Below, piece by piece: positions 8,119-16,609 of a stretch of DNA of 61,317 nt (the first letter of the stretch is position 1; every line of letters begins with the position of its first letter). The position numbers and the translations under genes were made by a program. The notes under the pieces were generated by a model. It was not told where the DNA came from. It did not search any database and saw only the letters and a list, made by a program, of their open reading frames with translations. The DNA comes from Lacrimispora saccharolytica (GTDB lineage: Bacteria; Bacillota; Clostridia; Lachnospirales; Lachnospiraceae): contig JACJJN010000020.1 of NCBI GenBank assembly GCA_016899975.1, positions 1-61,317 of the forward strand, read 5' to 3'.

Positions 8119-9474
8119 TTACGGCTGGCACAGTGGAAGCTGAAGAGTAAATTCTGTTCCGATTCCTTCCAGGCTGCGTACCTGAATCGTTCCGTGGTGC
8201 GCTTTGACAATCCACTGTACCATAGGAAGACCGAGCCCCGCGCCCTGCCGGCTGGCGGTGCGGGAGGAGTCTGCCTGATAAAAACGTTCCCAGATATGGG
8301 GCAGGTGTTCTTCGGAAATACCGATTCCGTTATCACGGACAGAGATTGTGACATGATCCTCCGCGGCAGCCATGGCGACCATAACCCAGCCGTTTTCCCT
8401 GCCGTAGCGGATGGCGTTGGTCAGAAGGTTTTCGAACAGGCGGATCATCATCGTTTCGTCGGCGGTGATGGAAACGTCCGGTGCAAGTTCTGAGCGAAGT
8501 TCGATCTTCTTTTCAAGAGCCAACTCTTCCTGTTCCTCGAGAATGATTTCCAGCAGCTCCGTGAGATTTACCGTTTCCAGGTGAAGGGGCTGCCGGTTCT
8601 GATCAGCGCGGGAGAGCAGGAGCAGCTGGGCGTTCATCTGTGCCATTCCTTTGGCCCTGGCTTGAATGATTTCAAGTTCCCGCCGTTCTTCGGAAGCGAG
8701 GTTTCCGTGCTCCAGGAGATCCTCACAGTGAGAAAGGATCACTGCCACAGGAGTGCGCAGTTCATGGGACACATCCGAGGTAAACTGCCGTTCCCGGAGA
8801 AAAGAAGTTTCAAGACTGGAGAGCATCTGGTTAAAGCACTCCGCCAGCCGGTGGAATTCATCGTTTCCTCTGGTCAGCGGAACACGTTTGGAGAGGTCGT
8901 TGCTTTCCTGGATTTCCTGCACAGTATGGATCATGGAATTCACCGGTCGGAGCGTCCTTCCGATGAACAGATAGCCAAAAACCGCTGCCGCAGCCACCAG
9001 CGCAGGCAGGATGATCAGTGAAGTCCGGATCAGGATCTGCATACTCTGTTCCGCATCTGACACGGACAGGATTCCGCGGATAAACAGAGAGCCGTAGCCG
9101 TCGATGGTGTGGACGGTGTCAAACACGTACCATCTGGCACTGCCGTCATTGATCGTCTGGAGATTTCCGTCCTGGAACGCCGGACGTGCAGTGAAAGAAT
9201 AGGGAAGCCTTCCATAGATAAATTTTCCGGTGGAATCATAAATGGACAGATAAATGCCGTTGTCCACATCCATCAGACTGGAATCCATAAAAAGTTCCTG
9301 TCCGTCATACTGAATGTCATCCACGCTGCCGTAGACGTGTTCCTTCATCCGCTGCTGGACAGAAGTGAGCAGTTCACTGCTGCTGATGGAAAGAAGGATT
9401 GCCATCAGCAGACATACCAGCAATGTCATAAAAAAGGTATACAATAAAGTTAATTTCCATTTGACTGAATGCAA
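8119..9474 (-). CDS. sensor histidine kinase
   Basis: A 451-residue membrane kinase. TM1 lies at about 10-30, an extracytoplasmic sensor at 31-148, TM2 at about 151-172 and HAMP at about 173-225. The HisKA phosphorylation site has the conserved His near residue 237 (DVSHELRTP), and the HATPase domain shows the N box (FENLLTNAIRYG), G1 (VRDNGIGI) and G2 (GAGLGLPMV). It starts 1 base after the end of the response regulator gene, so the pair is co-translated. The stimulus is unknown. A PepSY lipoprotein gene downstream on the same strand is a plausible partner or target. Confidence 0.93.
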   Translation of the reverse strand: MHSVKWKLTLLYTFFMTLLVCLLMAILLSISSSELLTSVQQRMKEHVYGSVDDIQYDGQELFMDSSLMDVDNGIYLSIYDSTGKFIYGRLPYSFTARPAFQDGNLQTINDGSARWYVFDTVHTIDGYGSLFIRGILSVSDAEQSMQILIRTSLIILPALVAAAAVFGYLFIGRTLRPVNSMIHTVQEIQESNDLSKRVPLTRGNDEFHRLAECFNQMLSSLETSFLRERQFTSDVSHELRTPVAVILSHCEDLLEHGNLASEERRELEIIQARAKGMAQMNAQLLLLSRADQNRQPLHLETVNLTELLEIILEEQEELALEKKIELRSELAPDVSITADETMMIRLFENLLTNAIRYGRENGWVMVAMAAAEDHVTISVRDNGIGISEEHLPHIWERFYQADSSRTASRQGAGLGLPMVQWIVKAHHGTIQVRSLEGIGTEFTLQLPLCQP

Positions 9475-9475
9475 A

Positions 9476-10150
9476 TCACACCTCCGCTTTCAGGACATAT
9501 CCGGCTCCGCGGACGGTGTGGATCAGTTTGGGTTCGAAATTCTGATCAAGCTTTTTTCGCAGATAGCGGATATAGACATCCACAACATTGGAACCGCCGT
9601 AGTAGTCGTAATTCCAGATATGCTGCTCGATCTTTTCCCGGGAAAGGACAATGCCCTGGTTCAGGATCAGATAACGGAGCACAGCAAATTCCTTGCTGGA
9701 GAGCGTGATTTCCGTATCGCCCCGGAACACCCGGTGAGAATCCAGGCAGACTGTAAGATCAGCAGCCCGGCAGACATTGTCGCTGGCAGCCGTATTTTTC
9801 CGGAGCATGACGCGGATCCTTGCCAGCAGTTCTTCAAAGGCAAAGGGTTTGACCAGATAGTCATCCGCGCCGGCATCCAGGCCGGACACCCGGTCATCGA
9901 CGGAACTACGGGCAGTCAGCAGCAGTACCGGAACCTTGCTTCCTTTTGCACGAAGCTCACGGAGAACCGACAGCCCATCTTTTTTCGGCATCATAATATC
10001 CAGGATTACTGCGTCATATTCTGTCATTTCCAGAAACGCGAGAGCTTCTTCGCCGTCCAGGCAGGCATCGACGCTGTAGGAATGTTCTTCCAGCCGTTTT
10101 TTCAGCAGTCGGTTCAGATCCTTTTCATCTTCTGCGATCAGGATACGCAT
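9476..10150 (-). CDS. OmpR/PhoB-family response regulator
   Basis: A 224-residue protein. Residues 1-115 form the receiver domain with the acidic pair near residues 8-9 (EDE) and the phospho-acceptor Asp at about residue 51 (VILDIMMPKKDG). A winged-helix DNA-binding domain follows at about 128-222, ending with the IHTVRGAGYVL motif. It lies 21 bases after the ketopantoate-reductase-like gene and directly before its kinase. Its binding sites may include the conserved blocks upstream of the two small-RNA-like units, but this is inference. Confidence 0.93.
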   Translation of the reverse strand: MRILIAEDEKDLNRLLKKRLEEHSYSVDACLDGEEALAFLEMTEYDAVILDIMMPKKDGLSVLRELRAKGSKVPVLLLTARSSVDDRVSGLDAGADDYLVKPFAFEELLARIRVMLRKNTAASDNVCRAADLTVCLDSHRVFRGDTEITLSSKEFAVLRYLILNQGIVLSREKIEQHIWNYDYYGGSNVVDVYIRYLRKKLDQNFEPKLIHTVRGAGYVLKAEV

Positions 10151-10171
10151 GGGAACACCTTCTTTCTCTTT

Positions 10172-11098
10172 TTACAAAAGCCCCTGTTCAACAGCCCACC
10201 GGCTGATTTTCCGGTACGCGGGGAGCTCCAGACCGTATTCATCCGCCAGACGGACAATCCGGTGTACCAGACCGTCCATTTCGCTGGGACCGCCGTTCTG
10301 AACATCTCTCTGCATGGAGGTGGTGGAATCGTCGTCCAGGTCCTCCAGGATTTTCAGGTTCCGTTCTCCGAGATCCTCATCAAAGATAATTCCCATGGCA
10401 TGTCCCAGTGTTTCAATCTCATGAACCAGTGTGAGAAACAGCTCCTGAGCTTCTCCGGGGCGTTTGAAAGCTCCGCCGGTCTGGTTCAAATAAATTCCGG
10501 CGGCGCCGATCGGGGAAACATAGCTGAATTTTGTCAGAGCTTCTTTCTGGATCTCGTCCGTAAAATGCGCGTCGATCCCTGTCTCCTTAAGATCCTGTTC
10601 CACACGGGAAGCCAGAGCTTCCAGGCGGTGAGGCTGTCCTTTGCGGTATCCGAAGAACACACGGAAAATCGGCCGCGGCTGGACAACGATTCCTGGGGCT
10701 TCGATCATACTGTAGATGTAGATACAGCCGTCCAGGATCACCGGTGCAGGGCAGGAACGTTCCAGAATCCCGCCGGTGCCGAAGATATTGAGGATTGGGA
10801 TCACAAGCGTATTTTCCGAAGCAATCCGCTGAAGAAAAGGAATCGTTTCCTCCAGGGAATAAAATTTCACGCAGACAAAAACAACATCGGGAGTATCCGA
10901 ATATTCCTCCATGGTGCACGCTTTCACAGAACGGATCTGCCGCTCTCCGAGACTGCAGCTTTTCAGAATCAGGCCATTCCTGCGGATTTCTTCCAGGTGT
11001 CTGTTCCGTGCGATCAAAGTGACGTCATGACCGTGTTCTGCCAGAAAACCGCCCAGGCATCCGCCGGTGCCGCCGGCGCCGATAACTACATATTTCAT
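10172..11098 (-). CDS. ketopantoate reductase family protein (PanE/ApbA)
   Basis: A 308-residue NADP-dependent 2-dehydropantoate 2-reductase family enzyme. The N-terminal Rossmann fold shows VIGAGGTGGCLG. The C-terminal helical domain carries the family Lys in KFSYVSPIGAA and a stretch SSMQRDV-like (TTSMQRDVQ). True PanE makes pantoate for coenzyme A, but many paralogues act on other 2-oxo acids. No other pantothenate gene is near, and it heads an operon with a two-component system, so the pathway role is open. GGAGG precedes the start by about 8 bases. Confidence 0.82.
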   Translation of the reverse strand: MKYVVIGAGGTGGCLGGFLAEHGHDVTLIARNRHLEEIRRNGLILKSCSLGERQIRSVKACTMEEYSDTPDVVFVCVKFYSLEETIPFLQRIASENTLVIPILNIFGTGGILERSCPAPVILDGCIYIYSMIEAPGIVVQPRPIFRVFFGYRKGQPHRLEALASRVEQDLKETGIDAHFTDEIQKEALTKFSYVSPIGAAGIYLNQTGGAFKRPGEAQELFLTLVHEIETLGHAMGIIFDEDLGERNLKILEDLDDDSTTSMQRDVQNGGPSEMDGLVHRIVRLADEYGLELPAYRKISRWAVEQGLL

Positions 11099-11143
11099 AC
11101 TGATAAACCTCCACTCAAAAGTAATTTACACATTATTTCCTAT

Positions 11144-11172
11144 ATTATAACTTCCAATCCCAAGAATCACAA
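11144..11172 (-). promoter_or_regulatory. promoter of the panE-like/two-component operon
   Basis: On the minus strand TTGTGA (11167-11172), a 17-base spacer and a consensus TATAAT (11144-11149). It lies about 45 bases upstream of the panE-like start. Confidence 0.7.
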
Positions 11173-11245
11173 CCGAAAACTTTATGCCGATCCGGCAAAG
11201 ATGCACAACTGAAATGCCGGAGGAAGGTCATTTTACCTAAAAACC

Positions 11246-11274
11246 TTGACTTGATCTGAAAACCATAGGATAAT
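11246..11274 (+). promoter_or_regulatory. promoter of the small unknown gene at 11284
   Basis: TTGACT (11246-11251), a 17-base spacer and GATAAT (11269-11274). The first possible start codon is only 9 bases after the -10, so transcription would begin at or just before the ATG. Confidence 0.55.
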
Positions 11275-11283
11275 GGAGAAAGC

Positions 11284-11508
11284 ATGGCTGCTGTGATGTT
11301 TTTCTGGATCTGCCCGAAAGGATATGCCAGGGAGCAGGTGGAATTGGGAAGCATAGATTTCGATCATCGTGGACTGAGCTATCATATCTGGGAATTCGAG
11401 GACAATGGTGTTTATGGAGCGGAGACGAATCTGCGGACCAGCGGAAGGTCGGAGGATCTGACGGGCGATTATGAAAAGGAAATGATTCAGATTATGAAGA
11501 CCTGGTAA
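11284..11508 (+). CDS. small protein of unknown function (74 aa), possibly a gene remnant
   Basis: A 74-residue frame ending SYHIWEFEDNGVYGAE and a polar tail (TNLRTSGRSEDLTGDYE, then a short helix). The C-terminal 45 residues look like a conserved soluble domain, while the first 20 are hydrophobic and irregular, as if the N-terminal part of a larger gene had been lost. A GGAG lies five bases before the ATG, but a good promoter sits so close that the GGAG would not be transcribed. Either the mRNA is leaderless or the true structure differs. I do not recognise the family. Confidence 0.4.
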   Translation: MAAVMFFWICPKGYAREQVELGSIDFDHRGLSYHIWEFEDNGVYGAETNLRTSGRSEDLTGDYEKEMIQIMKTW

Positions 11509-11576
11509 TCGAAATCACAGTGTAAGAGCGTGTTGGAACGTTTATTTTGAAAGAAATTTTGGGAAGGAGAGAGGAA

Positions 11577-12860
11577 ATGGGACATATCACATCCAAGAAC
11601 GCATACAAAAGTCTGGAAGAGCGGATCAACTGGTTTACTCAGGGAGCACCGGCTTCCGAGACGTTTTATAAGATCCTGCAAGTACTGTTTACAGAAAAAG
11701 AGGCGAAGGTCATGGCGATGCTGCCGGTCCGCCCATTCACCGTGAAGCGGGCTGCAAGGATCTGGAATACTTCTGAGGCAAAGGCGGAAAAGGTTCTGGA
11801 TCATCTGTGTGAGAAAGCGCTGCTGGTGGATTCCAGCTATGAAGGCGTGCGGAGATTCGTCATTCCGCCGCCAATGGCAGGATTTATTGAATTTGCGCTG
11901 ATGCGTACCAGAGGAGATATCGATCAGAAATATCTTGCGGAACTGTACTATCAGTATATGAACGTGGAAGAAGATTTCGTCAAAGATCTGTTTTACGCCA
12001 CAGAGACGAAACTTGGACGTGTCTATGTGCAGGAACCGGTGCTGACCAATGAGCATATGAATCATATTCTGGATTACGAGAGAGCTACGCATATTATTGA
12101 GGAAGCAAAATACATCGGTCTTGGACTGTGTTACTGCCGTCACAAAGCGTACCATGCAGGCCATCCCTGTGAGATCGACGCGCCCTGGGATGTGTGTCTG
12201 ACATTTGGCAATGTCGCCCGCTCTCTGGCGGAGCATGGACAGCATGCGCGGCTGATTTCCAAAGAAGAGGCGAAAGATGTGCTGGAACGTTCTTATGCGG
12301 CAAATCTTGTGCAGATCGGAGAAAACGTAAGGGAAGCCCCGGCGTTTATCTGCAACTGCTGCGGATGCTGCTGCGAAGCGCTTCAGGCGGCGAGAAGATT
12401 TGCTCCGGCACAGCCGGTGGCAACCACCAATTATATTCCAAAGGTGACCAGTGAAACATGTGTCGGCTGCGGCAAATGCCAGAAAGTCTGTCCGATCGGA
12501 GCGATTACTATGAAAGAGGATCCGGTGACCGGAAAGAAATGCGCGGTCGTGCAGGAAGATCTGTGTCTGGGATGTGGAGTCTGTGCGCGGAACTGTGGTA
12601 CAAAGGCGCTGCATCTGGAAAAACGGCCGAAGAGGGTGATCACTCCGGTCAACAGTACCCACCGGTTTGTTCTGCAGGCCATTGAGAAGGGAACGCTTCA
12701 GAATCTGGTGTTCGACAATCAGTATTTCGCCAACCACCGGGCCATGGCTCAGATCTTCGGAGCAATCCTCCAGCTGCCGCCGGTGAAGCAGGCGCTGGCA
12801 AGCGAACAGTTTAAATCGGTATATCTGGATCGGCTGCTGAGTCTTCATAAAAAGAAATAA
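11577..12860 (+). CDS. winged-helix / 4Fe-4S ferredoxin-domain protein
   Basis: A 427-residue cytoplasmic iron-sulfur protein. The N-terminal 120 residues resemble a helix-turn-helix module ([22 protein letters not shown]). A central Cys cluster [10 protein letters not shown] is followed by two ferredoxin motifs, [12 protein letters not shown] and [11 protein letters not shown], which should hold two [4Fe-4S] clusters. Such proteins are common in clostridia and probably pass electrons to, or sense, redox enzymes; the partner is unknown. The ATG at 11577 is preceded by GGAAGGAGAG. The gene stands alone between a small unknown gene and tRNA-Glu. Confidence 0.82.
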   Translation: MGHITSKNAYKSLEERINWFTQGAPASETFYKILQVLFTEKEAKVMAMLPVRPFTVKRAARIWNTSEAKAEKVLDHLCEKALLVDSSYEGVRRFVIPPPMAGFIEFALMRTRGDIDQKYLAELYYQYMNVEEDFVKDLFYATETKLGRVYVQEPVLTNEHMNHILDYERATHIIEEAKYIGLGLCYCRHKAYHAGHPCEIDAPWDVCLTFGNVARSLAEHGQHARLISKEEAKDVLERSYAANLVQIGENVREAPAFICNCCGCCCEALQAARRFAPAQPVATTNYIPKVTSETCVGCGKCQKVCPIGAITMKEDPVTGKKCAVVQEDLCLGCGVCARNCGTKALHLEKRPKRVITPVNSTHRFVLQAIEKGTLQNLVFDNQYFANHRAMAQIFGAILQLPPVKQALASEQFKSVYLDRLLSLHKKK

Positions 12861-12898
12861 ACTCTAAAATAAAAAAATGAAAAAAAATAAAAAAAAGC

Positions 12899-12927
12899 TT
12901 GCATTTTGTCCGGACATAGTGTATGAT
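12899..12927 (+). promoter_or_regulatory. promoter of tRNA-Glu
   Basis: TTGCAT (12899-12904), a 17-base spacer and TATGAT (12922-12927), ending 15 bases upstream of the tRNA. Confidence 0.75.
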
Positions 12928-12942
12928 AACACATGTTGACAC

Positions 12943-13014
12943 GGTCAATTGGTCAAGCGGTTAAGACGCCGCCCTCTCACGGCGGAAACAGGGGTTCGAT
13001 TCCCCTATTGACTG
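12943..13014 (+). tRNA. tRNA-Glu (anticodon CTC)
   Basis: A 72-base cloverleaf. Acceptor GGTCAAT pairs with ATTGACT (a G-U closing pair at 1-72). The D arm is GTCA...; the anticodon stem CCGCC / GGCGG encloses the loop CTCTCAC, so the anticodon is CTC (Glu, GAG codon). The T arm is AGGGG-TTCGATT-CCCCT. The discriminator is G and the CCA end is not encoded. Confidence 0.95.
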
Positions 13015-13018
13015 TTGG

Positions 13019-13049
13019 AAGGATACCTGATATTCAGGTGTCCTTTTTC
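13019..13049 (+). terminator. terminator of tRNA-Glu
   Basis: AAGGATACCTGA / TCAGGTGTCCT hairpin followed by TTTTTCTTTG, directly after the tRNA. Confidence 0.85.
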
Positions 13050-13169
13050 TTTGTTTGGAAAAGAAAAGCCCTCCGGCAGGGGACGTTTACAGGATACAGA
13101 GTTTTGAAAGCGGCGGTTTCCGGGCAGATCGAACGGAGCCGCTGCTTTTTTGAGAGGGAGAGACAGAAT

Positions 13170-14066
13170 ATGACACTTTTACAGCTCAGATACGTAACGA
13201 CAGCGGCGCAGTGCAGTTCGATGAATGAGGCGGCAAAGATGCTTTTTGTATCGCAGCCGAATCTTTCCGGCGCGGTCAGGGAACTTGAGAATGAGATTGG
13301 TTTTCAAATTTTTCGGCGTACCAGCAAGGGAGTGATCCCGACGCCGCAGGGGGAGGAATTTCTCGGTTATGCCAGGCAGCTTTTGGAGCAGTATCAGCTG
13401 ATCGAGGATCGCTTTGTCCGGAGAACTGCGGAGAAAAAGAAATTCAGTGTTTCCATGCAGCACTATTCCTTTGCGGTGAAGGCGTTTGTGGAGCTGGTCC
13501 GGCAGTTCGGAATGGATGAATATGAATTTGCCGTTTATGAGACGAAGACCCAGGAAGTGATCTCGGATGTAAGAAATTTTAAAAGTGAACTTGGAATTCT
13601 GTATCAAAATGCGTTTAACCGGGCGGCATTGGAAAAGCTGTTCCGGGAGAATTATCTGGAATTTCATCCGCTGTTTTCCTGTGAAACGTATGTATATCTG
13701 TGGAAAGGCCATCCGTTGGCGGAGCGGCCCCGGATATCCATAGAGGAACTAAAGGAATATCCGTGTCTGATGTTCGATCAGGGCAGTAATAATTCCTTTT
13801 TCCTGGCGGAAGAAATGATGAGTACTTATGACTATAAAAGAAGCATCCGCGCCAATGACCGGGCGACCATGCTCAATCTGATGGTCGGGCTGAACGGCTA
13901 TACCCTGTGTTCAGGGAAAATCTGCGAGAAATTGAATGGAGATGAGTATCGGGCGGTTCCGCTGAAGGAGACGGAAGAAATTGTGATCGGATATGTTCAG
14001 CGGAAAGGAATGGATCTGAGCCCGCTGGCACAACAGTATCTGGAAGAGATAAAGAAAACGATATAA
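13170..14066 (+). CDS. LysR-family transcriptional regulator (likely sulfur metabolism)
   Basis: A 298-residue LysR protein. The winged helix-turn-helix is at residues 1-65 (LLQLRYVTTAAQCSSMNEAAKML, then VSQPNLSGAV), followed by an effector domain. I start at the ATG at 13170, which follows GAGAGGGAGAG. The open frame continues upstream through the tRNA region and is not coding there. O-acetylhomoserine sulfhydrylase follows 150 bases downstream, with its own promoter, in the same direction, so control of methionine or cysteine synthesis is a reasonable inference. The inducer is unknown. Confidence 0.88.
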   Translation: MTLLQLRYVTTAAQCSSMNEAAKMLFVSQPNLSGAVRELENEIGFQIFRRTSKGVIPTPQGEEFLGYARQLLEQYQLIEDRFVRRTAEKKKFSVSMQHYSFAVKAFVELVRQFGMDEYEFAVYETKTQEVISDVRNFKSELGILYQNAFNRAALEKLFRENYLEFHPLFSCETYVYLWKGHPLAERPRISIEELKEYPCLMFDQGSNNSFFLAEEMMSTYDYKRSIRANDRATMLNLMVGLNGYTLCSGKICEKLNGDEYRAVPLKETEEIVIGYVQRKGMDLSPLAQQYLEEIKKTI

Positions 14067-14100
14067 GAAAAAGTGATAGCCAGCTGTCTGTTTTACGTAT

Positions 14101-14129
14101 TAGACAGGTATCTGACCTTTGGTTACAAT
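14101..14129 (+). promoter_or_regulatory. promoter of the O-acetylhomoserine sulfhydrylase gene
   Basis: TAGACA (14101-14106), a 17-base spacer and TACAAT (14124-14129). An inverted repeat AGCGAAAC / GTTTCGCT lies in the leader at about 14148-14169 and could be an operator or a leader hairpin. No SAM riboswitch pattern is seen. Confidence 0.6.
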
Positions 14130-14216
14130 GATTTTGTAAACGGATGAAAGCGAAACGTAACTGTTTCGCTGACGGAACGGTTATAACAAAACAGGACGAC
14201 AAAGGGGAAGAAGGCT

Positions 14217-15530
14217 ATGGAAAGAAAGACTGGAAAAAAGAGAAACCTGAAATTTGAAACGCTGCAGCTGCATGTAGGACAGGAACAGCCCGACAGCGCC
14301 ACAGGCGCACGTGCGGTTCCGATTTATCAGACAGCGTCTTATGTATTTGAAAATTCGGCACAGGCGCAGGCCAGATTTGATCTGACGGATGCGGGAAATA
14401 TCTATGGAAGACTGACCAATCCCACCCAGGATGTATTTGAGAAGAGGATCGCAGCCCTGGAAGGAGGAGTGGCAGCCCTTGCGGTGGCGTCCGGAGCGGC
14501 GGCAGTTACCTATGTCATTGAAAATCTGGCGGGAGCGGGAGAGCATATTGTAGCGGCGGACAACATATACGGAGGAACTTATAATCTGCTGGAACATACC
14601 CTGCCGAGATACGGAATCACCACAACCTTTGTGAATATTTTTGATCTGGATGCTGTGCGCGGTGCCATCCGCGAAAATACGAAAGCGATTTATATTGAGA
14701 CGCTGGGAAATCCCAATTCGGAAGTGGTGGATATTGAAACGATCGCGGAGATCGCCCACGAACATAAGATTCCGTTGGTGGTTGACAATACCTTTGCCAC
14801 TCCGTATCTGGTGCGGCCGGTGGAATATGGCGCGGATATCGTGGTTCATTCGGCGACGAAATTTATCGGCGGACACGGAACGGCGATCGGAGGCGTGATC
14901 GTGGACGGGGGAAGGTTTGACTGGGAAGCTTCCGGGAAGTTCCCGTCTCTGACGGAACCGAATCCAAGTTATCACGGTGTCAGCTTTACAAAGGCCGCAG
15001 GATCGGCAGCTTTTGTGACAAAGATCCGCGCCGTGCTGCTGCGGGATACCGGAGCGACCATCTCTCCGTTCCATTCGTTCCTGTTTCTTCAGGGGCTGGA
15101 AACGCTTTCGCTCAGGGTGGAAAGACATGTGGAGAATGCATTGAAGGTTGCAGAGTATCTGAACAGACATCCGCAGGTGGAAAAGGTTCATCACCCGTCG
15201 GTCACGGAGGACAGGGAGCAGCAGAGACTGTATCGGAAGTATTTTCCTCACGGCGGCGGATCGATTTTCACCTTTGAGATCAAGGGGGATGACCGGAAAG
15301 CGAAGGCGTTTATCGATCATCTGGAACTGTTGTCACTGCTGGCAAATGTGGCAGACGTGAAGTCCCTGGTCATTCATCCGGCGACAACGACGCACAGCCA
15401 GTGTACAGAGGAGGAACTGGCAGAGCAGGGAATCCATCCGAATACCATCCGGCTTTCCGTAGGAACCGAGCATATCGACGATATCCTGGAAGATCTGGAA
15501 CTGGCGTTCCAGGCGGCAGCGGAACTGTAA
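14217..15530 (+). CDS. metY: O-acetylhomoserine sulfhydrylase (O-acetylhomoserine aminocarboxypropyltransferase)
   Basis: A 437-residue PLP enzyme of the Cys/Met metabolism family. It is predicted to make homocysteine from O-acetylhomoserine and sulfide in the cytoplasm. Features are TASYVFENSAQAQARF near the N-terminus, NIYGRLTNPT, and the PLP lysine at about residue 215 in HSATKFIGGHG. The MetY-type insertions and the ending RLSVGTEHIDDILEDL favour the sulfhydrylase over cystathionine gamma-synthase, which is usually about 380 residues. It follows a LysR regulator and ends in a strong terminator. Confidence 0.9.
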   Translation: MERKTGKKRNLKFETLQLHVGQEQPDSATGARAVPIYQTASYVFENSAQAQARFDLTDAGNIYGRLTNPTQDVFEKRIAALEGGVAALAVASGAAAVTYVIENLAGAGEHIVAADNIYGGTYNLLEHTLPRYGITTTFVNIFDLDAVRGAIRENTKAIYIETLGNPNSEVVDIETIAEIAHEHKIPLVVDNTFATPYLVRPVEYGADIVVHSATKFIGGHGTAIGGVIVDGGRFDWEASGKFPSLTEPNPSYHGVSFTKAAGSAAFVTKIRAVLLRDTGATISPFHSFLFLQGLETLSLRVERHVENALKVAEYLNRHPQVEKVHHPSVTEDREQQRLYRKYFPHGGGSIFTFEIKGDDRKAKAFIDHLELLSLLANVADVKSLVIHPATTTHSQCTEEELAEQGIHPNTIRLSVGTEHIDDILEDLELAFQAAAEL

Positions 15531-15543
15531 ATACGACTGTGTT

Positions 15544-15600
15544 CAGCCGGCCGAACGGTTGCAGACCACCTGGTCTGGTGACAGTTCGGCTGGTTTTTTT
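15544..15600 (+). terminator. terminator of metY
   Basis: A long stem, CAGCC...CGAAC...CAGACC paired with GGTCTG...GTTCG...GGCTGG, with an ACCT loop, followed by TTTTTTT. Confidence 0.88.
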
Positions 15601-15613
15601 CTGTATCCTGTGC

Positions 15614-15619
15614 TAAAAT
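15614..15619 (+). promoter_or_regulatory. extended -10 upstream of the dipeptidase/Wadjet run
   Basis: TGC-TAAAAT forms an extended -10 directly after the metY terminator and 43 bases before the dipeptidase ATG. No good -35 is seen. It may start the transcript that carries the dipeptidase and Wadjet genes. Confidence 0.4.
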
Positions 15620-15661
15620 AGAAAAAACATTTGTTTGGAAGTGCAGGAAAGGAAGACCAGG

Positions 15662-16609
15662 ATGAATATAATAGATTTTCACTGTGATACGCTTACGATG
15701 CTGAAACCAGAGAAAGAAAGCTTTGAAAAAAATGCCCATATGGTAGATTTGGAGCGGCTGGAAAAGGCAGGTGTCCGGGTGCAGTGCTGTGCAGCCTTTG
15801 TACCCACCGGGATGTTTCCGGCGGAGTCCAGGGAACAGAAGAGCATGGAGGAATTTCTGCGGGTACACCATGTCTGGCAGGATGTGCTGGATCAGTATCC
15901 GGACCGCCTGCTGCCGGTGCGCAGCCGGGAGGAACTGGAACGGTGCTTTCAGGAAGAAAAGACCGGGCTTTTGCTGACCATCGAGGACGGCGGCGTCTGC
16001 GGAAGTAATCTGGAGAATGTGAAGAAAGTTTTTGAACTGGGTGTGCGGCTGATCACGCTGACCTGGAATTATGAAAATGCGTTTGGCTTTCCCAATGGGA
16101 AGGACGGTGGGCTGAAGCCTCTGGGGATCGAGGCGGTGCAGGAGATGAACCGACTTGGAATCCTTGTGGATGTCTCCCATTTGTCCGATGATGGCTTCTG
16201 GGATGTACAGAAATACAGCAAAAAGCCCTTTGTTGCGTCTCATTCCAATGCCAGGGCGGTGACCGGGCATCCGCGCAACCTGACCGATGAGATGATCCGT
16301 GCAGTCGCTGAGTCCGGCGGGATCATCGGTCTGAACTTTGCGCCGGATTTCCTGGGAGAAGGAGGTGTCAGCCGAGTCAGCGATATGGTGCGTCATGTGC
16401 TGCATATCCGCGAAAAAGGAGGTTCCGGAGTTCTGGCGCTGGGAAGTGATTTTGACGGGATCGGAGGAACGTTGGAGATCGGCGGGCCGGATCAGTTTGT
16501 ACTCCTTTGGGAGGCGCTTCGCAAGGCGGGAATGTCCGAGACGGAGCTGGAAGGAATGTGGTATGGAAACGGAGCGAGAGTGCTGCGGGAGGTGCTGCCA
16601 TGCCGATGA
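15662..16609 (+). CDS. membrane dipeptidase, peptidase family M19
   Basis: A 315-residue binuclear zinc dipeptidase of the renal dipeptidase family. Metal ligands are visible in DFHCDTL (His and Asp near the N-terminus), TIEDGG (bridging Glu), DVSHLSD and SHSNARAVTGHPRN, with the family Asp in GSDFDG. No signal peptide is seen, so it is probably cytoplasmic and cleaves dipeptides. The ATG at 15662 is preceded by GGAAAGGA at 8 bases. Its last ten bases overlap the start of the Wadjet jetA-type gene, so the two are likely translationally coupled. Confidence 0.88.
   Translation: MNIIDFHCDTLTMLKPEKESFEKNAHMVDLERLEKAGVRVQCCAAFVPTGMFPAESREQKSMEEFLRVHHVWQDVLDQYPDRLLPVRSREELERCFQEEKTGLLLTIEDGGVCGSNLENVKKVFELGVRLITLTWNYENAFGFPNGKDGGLKPLGIEAVQEMNRLGILVDVSHLSDDGFWDVQKYSKKPFVASHSNARAVTGHPRNLTDEMIRAVAESGGIIGLNFAPDFLGEGGVSRVSDMVRHVLHIREKGGSGVLALGSDFDGIGGTLEIGGPDQFVLLWEALRKAGMSETELEGMWYGNGARVLREVLPCR

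Noticed and set aside
9365-11212. 615-codon plus-strand frame opposite the response regulator and panE-like genes
   Set aside because: Both minus-strand genes have intact domain motifs and good starts; the plus-strand product has low-complexity composition and no start site signal.
12933-13169. In-frame N-terminal extension of the LysR protein through the tRNA gene
   Set aside because: This part overlaps tRNA-Glu and its terminator; the ATG at 13170 has a ribosome site and gives the standard LysR start.
14130-14216. Possible SAM riboswitch upstream of metY
   Set aside because: The leader is under 90 bases and lacks the multi-stem SAM-I pattern; there is only one small inverted repeat.
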